This document shows, in pieces, positions 1 to 4,555 of a DNA stretch of 5,202 bases. The first letter of the stretch is position 1. Each line of letters opens with the position of its first letter. Where the stretch lies: assembly GCA_036744635.1 (NCBI GenBank), contig DAIOHQ010000299.1:1-5202 (forward strand), given 5' to 3'. A model generated the notes under the pieces. It made no database searches. It was given only the letters and a program-made list of their open reading frames with translations, and had not been told where the DNA came from. This DNA comes from DAIOHQ01 sp036744635. Its GTDB lineage: Bacteria > Planctomycetota > Phycisphaerae > Tepidisphaerales > Tepidisphaeraceae. The position numbers were made by a program, and so were the translations under genes.

Positions 1-3
1 TGA

Positions 4-18
4 AGAGCATTATGCTCT
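4..18. promoter_or_regulatory. Odd-length palindrome upstream of the small membrane protein gene
   Basis: A perfect 7-bp inverted repeat, AGAGCAT and ATGCTCT around a single T, lies 36 bases before the first start codon. It could be an operator, or the stem of a terminator for a gene ending just left of the window: TGA occupies positions 1-3, though its reading frame cannot be judged. There is no T-run after it, so an intrinsic terminator is not well supported. Confidence 0.3.
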
Positions 19-54
19 CCTTCCGGCGCGCCCACCATTTGTGGGGAAGGTCAA

Positions 55-372
55 ATGCCGGCTTCGATGATGCTCTCTTATGAACTGCCGAAGAATTCAA
101 ATTCGAGGCCCAATGCGCACTCTGGAACTGCAATCGCGAGTCTGTGCTTTGGATGTAGCGGAGCATTTCTCATTTTCCTGGGATTATTTGCACTCGGCTT
201 TGTTGGTGGTTGCGCGGTGATTCTGGCGTTTCCACTGTCGGTGGTGGGGGTCGTGTTAGGGATTATTGCATGGCGCCAAAAGCCGTGCAACAAATTATTT
301 GCGCATCTGTCAATGTTTGTAACTGCGGTATCGTGGGGCGCCGTATATTTAAGATATATCCGGGCCCTTTGA
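55..372 (+). CDS. Small multi-pass membrane protein, DUF4190-like
   Basis: This encodes 105 residues with a polar N-terminus (about 1-24) followed by hydrophobic segments at about 25-50, 52-73 and 83-99. The first two are glycine-rich (LGLFALGFVGG, then VVGVVLGIIAWRQ) and are followed by a short basic loop, RQKPCNK. The A-S-L...G...G-V-V-L-G-I-I-A-W pattern resembles DUF4190-type small membrane proteins, which have no defined biochemical role. The start at 55 is supported by a purine-rich GGGGAAGG (43-50) four bases upstream; ATGs at 67 and 70 are less well placed. By hand count of two 60-base lines its GC is about 47%, against roughly 65% in the next gene, so it may have a different origin or weaker codon selection. 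A short GGCCC/GGGCC hairpin (363-377) spans the stop codon. The membrane call is firm; the family name is tentative. Confidence 0.7.
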   Translation: MPASMMLSYELPKNSNSRPNAHSGTAIASLCFGCSGAFLIFLGLFALGFVGGCAVILAFPLSVVGVVLGIIAWRQKPCNKLFAHLSMFVTAVSWGAVYLRYIRAL

Positions 373-377
373 GGGCC
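363..377 (+). terminator. Short GC hairpin over the stop codon, weak terminator candidate
   Basis: GGCCC at 363-367 pairs with GGGCC at 373-377 around a five-base loop containing the TGA stop. No T-rich tract follows, so this could only be a weak or factor-assisted terminator. Confidence 0.2.
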
Positions 378-400
378 GAATTGGTAATGGGCTGGGAGTC

Positions 401-428
401 TTGACATTCCCCCCGCTCCGTCCAAACT
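401..428 (+). promoter_or_regulatory. Candidate sigma70-type promoter for the pterin synthase gene
   Basis: TTGACA at 401-406 is a perfect -35 consensus. With a 16-base spacer, the hexamer at 423-428 is CAAACT, a poor -10 match (3 of 6). If used, transcription would begin at about 435, the first base of the ATG, and there is no Shine-Dalgarno sequence before that ATG. The arrangement therefore points to a leaderless or nearly leaderless mRNA. The -35 is seen directly; the -10 and start site are inferred. Confidence 0.35.
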
Positions 429-434
429 TGCTCC

Positions 435-797
435 ATGCCTTTTGAGATCGCAACTACGCGGCATTTTTCGGCCGCCCATCAGCTTCGGCTTTATGATGGG
501 TCGCTGGAGGCGGTGCATGGGCATAACTGGCGGATGGAGGTGCGGGTGGCGAGCGCGCGGCTGGATGGGATCGGGGTGGTGATGGATTTTCATGAGCTGG
601 AGCGGTTGGTGGATGGGCTGGTGGGGCCGATGCACAACCGGCATCTCAATGAGCTGGCGGCGTTTGCGGAGATGAACCCATCGGCGGAGAATGTGGCGTT
701 TTATGTGGGGCGGGCGCTGGTGTTGCCGGAGGGGGTTGCGTTGAAGCACGTGCAGGTGTGGGAGACTGAGGGGAATTCGGCGCGGTATGTGCCGTGA
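435..797 (+). CDS. 6-pyruvoyl-tetrahydropterin synthase family protein, PTPS-III (folate) type
   Basis: This is a 120-residue protein of the COG0720 family (PTPS/QueD), full length for the short bacterial form. The zinc ligands are H15 (FSAAHQL), H28 and H30 (HGHNW). Other family marks are VMDFHELE (49-56), NRHLNE (68-73), PSAENVA (82-88) and the substrate-binding Glu in VWETEG (E110). The catalytic Cys of QueD (CxxxHGH) is absent: its position is L24. Instead, E25 gives E-x-x-H-G-H, the signature reported for PTPS-III. Those enzymes convert dihydroneopterin triphosphate to 6-hydroxymethyl-dihydropterin and bypass FolB in folate synthesis. The usual Asp-His dyad before xxxLN(D/E) reads H67-N68 in an ungapped alignment, so the active site is atypical. 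A folate role is the best inference; queuosine synthesis is unlikely without the Cys. The gene stands alone here, and the next gene is convergent. Confidence 0.85.
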   Translation: MPFEIATTRHFSAAHQLRLYDGSLEAVHGHNWRMEVRVASARLDGIGVVMDFHELERLVDGLVGPMHNRHLNELAAFAEMNPSAENVAFYVGRALVLPEGVALKHVQVWETEGNSARYVP

Positions 798-816
798 GGC
801 AGTAGTGGGAGAGAAT

Positions 817-834
817 GGTGCAATGAATTGCGCC
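817..834 (+). terminator. Stem-loop shortly after the pterin synthase stop
   Basis: GGTGCAAT (817-824) pairs with ATTGCGCC (827-834) with one G-T wobble, around a two-base centre, 20 bases after the stop codon. No T-tract follows. It may protect the 3' end or assist termination. Confidence 0.3.
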
Positions 835-855
835 CTGCCTGGCTTCGTGGCATCG

Positions 856-878
856 CGTAGGGTCCGCTTCAGCGGACG
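856..878 (+). repeat. REP-like element, family A copy 1 (plus orientation)
   Basis: CGTAG is followed by G and the palindrome GTCCGCT-TC-AGCGGAC (862-877). The same element occurs twice at 4455-4515 with TT in place of TC at the centre, a change that leaves the stem intact. Similarity to the copy at 4455 continues a few bases past the palindrome (GGATTTTGCTC against CGATTGTTCC), so the shared unit is more than a bare hairpin. The conserved GTAG (857-860) next to an imperfect palindrome is the layout of GTAG-type REP sequences. It lies 59 bases beyond the pterin synthase stop in a convergent intergenic region. Confidence 0.65.
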
Positions 879-905
879 GGATTTTGCTCAGCTCCAGCAC
901 TTCAG

Positions 906-933
906 CGTAGCACGGGTTTTCCTTAACCCGTGC
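906..933 (+). repeat. REP-like element, family B copy 1 (plus orientation)
   Basis: CGTAG (906-910) runs directly into a hairpin whose left arm is GCACGGGTT (910-918), loop TTCCTT (919-924) and right arm AACCCGTGC (925-933). It forms an outward-facing inverted pair with the copy at 1004-1031. It could also work as a bidirectional terminator between the convergent pterin synthase and DUF89 genes. Confidence 0.65.
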
Positions 934-1003
934 CCAATGGTAAATACCCTCAGTCGGCACATCGTTGGAGAGATCAGGTCTGCCGCTCTGGCCGAAATGC
1001 TCG

Positions 1004-1031
1004 GCATGGGTTAAGGAAAACCCATGCTACG
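1004..1031 (-). repeat. REP-like element, family B copy 2 (minus orientation)
   Basis: Read on the minus strand, this is CGTAG followed by the same hairpin as at 906-933, with an identical TTCCTT loop. It differs in one stem pair: C-G in copy 1 is T-A here (GCATGGGTT and AACCCATGC). The compensatory change implies that the paired structure, not only the sequence, is conserved. It lies 47 bases beyond the DUF89 stop codon, on that gene's 3' side. Confidence 0.65.
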
Positions 1032-1077
1032 GGAGAGGAGCGCCGCCCTCGGTCGCCGCGTCAAAGCCGTTCCCCAT

Positions 1078-2181
1078 TCAATGTCCCGCCGCCCCCTCTT
1101 CCCCCGCCACAAATCGCAACACCACATCGAACATCGCCCCATGAACCCTGTGGGCCACCTGGACATCCTTGATCATCGCGATGTTGATGGCATCGCAGGT
1201 GAACTGGGCGTCGAGGTTGCTTTCCACGCCTCGGCCCATGCCTTCGAGGATGACCAGGTCGGCGTCGGCGGCGGCTTGATTCAACTCCTGCGACACCGCC
1301 GCCAAATCGATCAGCGGCTCGCCGGTGCCGGTGCTGATGCGCTCGATGGGCAGGCCGCTCAGCGATGGCTCGGCCTGCAGAATCCGCGGCCACCAGGCGT
1401 TGACGTCGTGGATGGTCATATCGTTGAGGGTGGGGCGCTCGTTGGCGGCCAGCTCAACCTTTGTCCCGCGCATGGCCAGCCAGCGCATCATCGGCAGCGC
1501 CCCCAGCAGAAAGTCGCTGCCGGCGTTGTCGATGAAGAAAACCGCCTTGCGGTGGCGCCGGCCGGCGATCATGCGGCAGGCGAAGGGGTCGAAATCGTCG
1601 ATCAGCCATGGCCGGGGGCGCAGGGTCGAACGGGTGGTGAAGAAATCGGGGCTGGTTCCCAGAAACGCCCTGGCCGTCGCATCCGCGCCCATATCGAAAA
1701 TGTTGCCGGCGAAGATACCTTCGATCAGGGCGCGGAATTGATCGAGGCCGGTGAGGGCATCAAGCTGCCGGCAGACCACCGGCAGCAGCGGCAGCATCTT
1801 TTCGTTCTCGCGGTTTTTCAGGTCGACAAACGCATCGTCAAAGCCGTACTTGCGCAGGTACTCATCACGCCAGGCGTCGAGGGTCAGGATGGTCACCCGG
1901 CCAAAGTCGTTTGGCCTGTTCGCGAAGGCGTCAAAGCGGGCGAAAAACTCCGCCTTGCACAAATCCGCCCGCCCCACCGCCACCTCCAGCCTCTCCCCGC
2001 GCGCCTCCAGCGCCGCGATGCCCAGCCCCAGGATGGTGTTGAGATGCCGCTTGAAAAATTCCACCCAGTGCAGGCGGCCAATCTCGTCGGCGGTCAAATC
2101 CCACGAGCAGGCGACGTAGGTGTTCGGATCGGCCAGCTTGCAGAAGGGCCGGCGAGATTGGGGGGACGGGGTTGCGGTCAT
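1078..2181 (-). CDS. DUF89 family metal-dependent phosphatase, PANK4 C-terminal-like
   Basis: This encodes 367 residues. The C-terminal half closely resembles the DUF89 (damage-control phosphatase) domain fused to human PANK4. It has GNIFDMGAD (159-167), a D218-N219-x-G-x-D motif (FFIDNAGSDFLLGALP), A-N-E-x-P-T-L-N-D-M-T ending in D254, E-G-M-G-R (313-317), and a C-terminal stretch with CDAINIAMIKD (329-339). D218, N219 and D254 are the expected metal ligands. An all-helical N-terminal region (about 30-150) precedes the catalytic core. The known family reaction is hydrolysis of phosphate from damaged or excess phosphometabolites; PANK4 acts on 4'-phosphopantetheine and derivatives. The true substrate here is unknown, and no kinase domain is fused. 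The start at 2181 is chosen because the family homology begins there and it forms an ATGA overlap with the SDR stop upstream. An in-frame extension to 2373 is antisense to the SDR body and is rejected. Expected cytosolic. Confidence 0.88.
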   Translation of the reverse strand: MTATPSPQSRRPFCKLADPNTYVACSWDLTADEIGRLHWVEFFKRHLNTILGLGIAALEARGERLEVAVGRADLCKAEFFARFDAFANRPNDFGRVTILTLDAWRDEYLRKYGFDDAFVDLKNRENEKMLPLLPVVCRQLDALTGLDQFRALIEGIFAGNIFDMGADATARAFLGTSPDFFTTRSTLRPRPWLIDDFDPFACRMIAGRRHRKAVFFIDNAGSDFLLGALPMMRWLAMRGTKVELAANERPTLNDMTIHDVNAWWPRILQAEPSLSGLPIERISTGTGEPLIDLAAVSQELNQAAADADLVILEGMGRGVESNLDAQFTCDAINIAMIKDVQVAHRVHGAMFDVVLRFVAGEEGAAGH

Positions 2182-2942
2182 CGCGCACTCATCCCGCCGT
2201 CGATGAAGATGCTCTGGCCGGTGATGTAGCTGCCGGCCTCGCTGCACAAGAGCAAGGCCGCGCCGGCACAGTCGGCCGGGTCGCCGATCCGGCCCAGCGG
2301 GACATGTTTTCCCTTGTCGATCAGGTCCTGCTCCGACTCGAAATCGCCGCGGTTGCGATAGGTGTTGAACCAACCGGGGGCGAGAAGATTCACGGTGATA
2401 TTGTCTTTGGCCAGATCGCGGGCCAGGGCCTTGGTGAGGCCATCCAGCGCCAGCTTGCTCAACGAATAGGGGAGCATGTTGGGGTTGCCGCCGCGCTGCT
2501 GGATCGAGCCGATATTGATGATCCTTCCCCAGCGCTGGCGCTGGAAGATGGGGGCGGCCCGCTGGCAGAGCAGCAGCGGTGTTATCAAATCCGCGCGCAG
2601 CTCGCGCTCGATCTGCGGAGGCTCCAGCGTCAGCCAGGGCTGGGGTTTTTGAATGGAGGCGTTGTTGATGAGGATGTGCAGGCCGCCGAGTTGGGTGACA
2701 ACATCATGCACCAGCCGCGCTGGCAAAGACAAATCGGCGACGTCGCCGCCGAGAGCGATTGCCCGGCGGCCGGCCTGGTTAATCTTTTCCGCCTCCGCCT
2801 CGGCAATGGCGAGATCGACATCCTGAATCGCCACGGCCGCCCCGGCGCCAGCCAGCGCCTGGGCGATCGCCAGGCCGATGCCGCGCCCCGCGCCGGTCAG
2901 CAGAGCCACGCGTCCGGAGATGTCGAAACTGAGAGGCTGCAT
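2178..2942 (-). CDS. Short-chain dehydrogenase/reductase (classical SDR)
   Basis: A 254-residue classical SDR, full length. It shows the Rossmann motif TGAGRGIG (16-23), D41 after the second strand (suggesting NAD(H) rather than NADP(H)), GGDVAD (65-70), NNAS (93-96), catalytic S146 (INIGS), Y159 and K163 (YSLSK), NLLAPGW (185-191) and the C-terminal TGQSIFIDGG (241-250). The helix position that normally carries the fourth catalytic residue, Asn, reads D118 (ELRADLITP), which is unusual. Substrate cannot be told from sequence; the family oxidises or reduces alcohols and ketones of sugars, steroids and fatty acyl groups. The start at 2942 fits the family N-terminus; an ATG at 2987 would add 15 residues with no homology value. 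Neither start has a clear ribosome binding site. It is the first gene of a two-gene unit whose stop overlaps the start of the DUF89 gene (ATGA), so the two are probably co-translated. Confidence 0.9.
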   Translation of the reverse strand: MQPLSFDISGRVALLTGAGRGIGLAIAQALAGAGAAVAIQDVDLAIAEAEAEKINQAGRRAIALGGDVADLSLPARLVHDVVTQLGGLHILINNASIQKPQPWLTLEPPQIERELRADLITPLLLCQRAAPIFQRQRWGRIINIGSIQQRGGNPNMLPYSLSKLALDGLTKALARDLAKDNITVNLLAPGWFNTYRNRGDFESEQDLIDKGKHVPLGRIGDPADCAGAALLLCSEAGSYITGQSIFIDGGMSAR

Positions 2943-3018
2943 GGGCGAGGGAATGCTATCGGTGAAGGGGGAATTGTAAAGCCGCATCGGATGCCGCCAA
3001 AGTCGTGGGCGAAAGGCC

Positions 3019-3216
3019 GGCAAGCGCATCGTGCATGGGTGGTGCGGACATTCTTGTCTGCAATGGCTGGATGAGCGCCAGGCGTGCTCGCCTGTCCGAA
3101 TCCAGACATAAGTTTGCGGCAGTGCATGTGGCCGGACTCGGGTGGATGAGTACGTCCACCACTCCTCCAGCCACGGCAGACAGGAATGTCCGCCCCACCA
3201 AGAGGCAAACGCATCG
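3019..3216. mobile_element. MITE-like inverted-repeat unit with flanking direct repeats
   Basis: The arms 3038-3075 and 3162-3199 are inverted copies matching at 33 of 38 positions. Each arm contains a nested palindrome, GCGGACA/TGTCTGC with one G-T pair, around TTCT on the left (3044-3061) and TTCC on the right read in reverse (3176-3193). Outside the arms, GGCAAGCGCATCG (3019-3031) and GGCAAACGCATCG (3204-3216) form a direct repeat matching at 12 of 13 bases, like a target-site duplication. The 86-base centre holds two small hairpins (3079-3094 and 3141-3160) and no gene. It could be a non-autonomous element or a composite of REP-like repeats. The repeat structure is seen; mobility is inferred. 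Confidence 0.5.
3079..3094. repeat. Hairpin CAGGCG-TGCT-CGCCTG
   Basis: A perfect 6-bp stem with a four-base loop lies in the centre of the inverted-repeat unit. A second hairpin, GGTGGA/TCCACC, follows at 3141-3160. Both are probably parts of the same composite repeat. Confidence 0.45.
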
Positions 3217-3310
3217 GTATGTCCGCGGGCGCGGCATCTGCAGCCAATCAAAAAAAAATTAGTTTTGTGATCTTTACGACGCTTGGCGCATCCAAACCGA
3301 TGGTTCCGAT

Positions 3311-3356
3311 AACTTGCGGCAAGCCGGGGACCGGGGTGCTGCCTCGAACGCAAGTT
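3311..3356 (+). promoter_or_regulatory. Leader stem-loop upstream of the kinase
   Basis: AACTTGCG (3311-3318) pairs perfectly with CGCAAGTT (3349-3356), enclosing a G-rich 30-base interior that includes two runs of GGGG. It lies about 160 bases before the kinase start, where a structured 5' leader or a protein-binding site is possible. It does not match a riboswitch class I can confirm. Confidence 0.25.
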
Positions 3357-3505
3357 TCGACGGCAGTTGGAGTTCGAGCTTCCTTCTCGCGCCGGCCTGC
3401 CCGGCGGCGGCAACTGAATCCCCGCCCGCGGATCGCCGTTAGCTGTGGTAGAGCCTTTGTTGCGCCGGGAATTTTGGCGCGAGAGTTGCGTTTACCTTTA
3501 TCGGC

Positions 3506-3510
3506 AGGGA
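3506..3510 (+). promoter_or_regulatory. Ribosome binding site of the kinase gene
   Basis: AGGGA sits five bases before the ATG at 3516. It is among the clearest Shine-Dalgarno sites in the window and fixes the kinase start against a longer in-frame reading that begins at 3186 inside the repeat unit. Confidence 0.6.
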
Positions 3511-3515
3511 AGACT

Positions 3516-4400
3516 ATGAGCACCGCGCCCGCATCGCACGCCTACGCCGCATCGGACACGATGCCCAAGTCCTTGTTCGGCTATGAGGTGCTGGATTTCA
3601 TCGGCGAAGGGGCCGGCAGCCTCATCTATGTCGTCAGCGAAGAGCAATCGAATCAGATCTATGCCCTCAAGCACGTCATCCGCCATACCGATCGCGATGC
3701 CCGCTTTATCGAGCAGTTGCAGAACGAATATGAGATCGGCCGGCAGATCGACCATCTCCATCTCCGCCGCGCCATCGCGCTGAAGGAACAGCGCACCCTG
3801 CTGCGCAAAGTGACCGAGGCCGGCCTGCTGCTGGAGATGTTTGACGGCCTGCCGCTGGACATGCAGGACCGCAAGGACAACGCGACGCTGGTGGATATTT
3901 TCATCCAGACCGCGCAGGGACTGGAGGCGCTGCACGCGGCCGGATTCGTGCATTGCGACCTGAAGCCGAACAACATTCTGGTGGACGCCCGCAATCAGGT
4001 GAAGGTGATCGACCTGGGGCAGGCGTGCAAGGTTGGCACCTGCAAGGAGCGCATCCAGGGCACGCCGGACTACATCGCGCCCGAGCAGGTAAAGCGCGAG
4101 CCGGTGACGGTGCGCACGGATGTGTTCAACTTCGGGGCGACGATGTACTGGGCGCTGTGCGGCCGGAAGCTGCCGACGCTCTTCACTCTGCGCAAGACGG
4201 AGAACAGTTTTCTGGTCGACGACCAGATGGCCGCCCCGCACACGATCAATCCGGCCACTCCCGAAAATCTTTCCAACCTGGTGATGGAGTGCGTGCGCAC
4301 GAATCCCAACAAGCGGCCGCACGACATGAAGGAACTCACCTCGAGGCTGGAGATCATGTATCACCGCCTCAGCCGCCAGCGCCGGCCGGGCGCGGCGTAA
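3516..4400 (+). CDS. Soluble Ser/Thr protein kinase, non-RD type
   Basis: A 294-residue protein that is essentially a bare Hanks-type kinase domain. In order: glycine loop GEGAGS (30-35), ATP-anchoring K52 in ALKHV, helix-C E71, catalytic loop HCDLKPNN (146-153) with D148, K150 and N153, metal-binding DLG (166-168) in place of DFG, GTPDYIAPE (182-190), D202 (TDVFNFG) and the late-domain R267 (NPNKRP). All residues needed for phosphotransfer are present, so it should be active. Cys147 replaces the Arg of HRD, making it a non-RD kinase that would not normally need activation-loop phosphorylation; the DLG-to-APE segment is only 25 residues. There is no membrane segment, PASTA or other sensor domain, only a short basic tail (HRLSRQRR), so it acts in the cytosol and must receive its signal from a partner or by localisation. 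Targets are unknown, and no phosphatase of the PP2C type or forkhead-associated protein lies nearby. Confidence 0.92.
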   Translation: MSTAPASHAYAASDTMPKSLFGYEVLDFIGEGAGSLIYVVSEEQSNQIYALKHVIRHTDRDARFIEQLQNEYEIGRQIDHLHLRRAIALKEQRTLLRKVTEAGLLLEMFDGLPLDMQDRKDNATLVDIFIQTAQGLEALHAAGFVHCDLKPNNILVDARNQVKVIDLGQACKVGTCKERIQGTPDYIAPEQVKREPVTVRTDVFNFGATMYWALCGRKLPTLFTLRKTENSFLVDDQMAAPHTINPATPENLSNLVMECVRTNPNKRPHDMKELTSRLEIMYHRLSRQRRPGAA

Positions 4401-4454
4401 TCGTTCTCACTCCGAGTCACTGGCCTTCGGCTCAACAGCATGGGATGAACACGC

Positions 4455-4515
4455 AAACGTAGGGTCCGCTTTAGCGGACGCGATTGTTCCGTCCGCTAAA
4501 GCGGACCCTACGTTT
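4455..4515. repeat. Long perfect inverted repeat: two family A REP-like elements head-out (BIME-like)
   Basis: Arms of 26 bases at 4455-4480 and 4490-4515 are perfectly complementary around a nine-base centre (CGATTGTTC). Each arm is itself a family A element: GTAG (4459-4462, and its complement CTAC at 4508-4511), then the palindrome GTCCGCT-TT-AGCGGAC (4464-4479; inverse at 4491-4506). The DNA or RNA can therefore fold either as one 26-bp hairpin or as two separate short ones. A third copy is at 856-878. It lies 54 bases after the kinase stop and 40 bases before the acetyltransferase start, so in RNA it should act as a strong barrier, a 3'-end stabiliser or a partial terminator; there is no long T-run after it. 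Confidence 0.75.
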
Positions 4516-4555
4516 CAGGTTCAGGATGACAGATTACGCCCAATGATGCATAGTC

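Larger units (their letters stand above)
2943..3515. other. 573-bp divergent intergenic region
   Basis: This stretch separates the start codons of the SDR (minus) and kinase (plus), so it should hold both promoters. I see no convincing -35/-10 pair for either. It contains a MITE-like inverted-repeat unit (3019-3216), a degenerate further copy of the same hairpin (3211-3226), a nine-base A-tract (3250-3258) just after it, and an 8-bp stem with a 30-base interior (3311-3356). Open frames running through it have no family features. Confidence 0.6.

Noticed and set aside
78..749. Minus-strand open frame opposite the first two genes
   Set aside because: It crosses two well-supported plus-strand genes and reads as Pro/His/Arg-rich antisense sequence.
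435..797. Assignment as QueD (queuosine pathway)
   Set aside because: The catalytic Cys of the CxxxHGH motif is missing and the E-x-x-H-G-H motif of PTPS-III is present.
856..1031. CRISPR array
   Set aside because: Repeats are palindromic, in mixed orientation and irregularly spaced, with no uniform spacers.
1024..2229. Long plus-strand open frame opposite the DUF89 gene
   Set aside because: It lacks any recognisable domain and is rich in the Gln/His/Arg/Gly pattern of an antisense shadow in GC-rich DNA. The opposite strand has clear DUF89 motifs.
2182..2373. N-terminal extension of the DUF89 protein
   Set aside because: It overlaps the SDR coding body in another frame and has shadow composition; the ATGA junction at 2181 explains the start.
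2172..3074. Plus-strand open frame opposite the SDR
   Set aside because: It is antisense to a complete SDR with all Rossmann and catalytic motifs and has no domain of its own.
3019..3235. Small proteins translated through the repeat unit
   Set aside because: Several frames are open here on both strands, but they are translations of palindromic repeats (for example GADIPVCRGW-like peptides) without start signals or family support.
3287..3356. Possible cyclic-di-GMP (GEMM) riboswitch
   Set aside because: Short words such as CAAACC and GCAAGCC recall GEMM, but the conserved core order and tetraloop-receptor pieces are not present. A covariance-model search would settle it.
2943..3413. N-terminal extension of the SDR
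   Set aside because: The in-frame extension is translated repeat sequence with no family homology; the SDR fold begins at the ATG at 2942.
3186..3515. N-terminal extension of the kinase
   Set aside because: It would start within the inverted-repeat unit. The AGGGA ribosome binding site and kinase homology support the start at 3516.
3498..4364. Minus-strand open frame opposite the kinase
   Set aside because: It is a low-complexity, His/Gln/Leu-rich antisense translation; the kinase on the other strand is complete.
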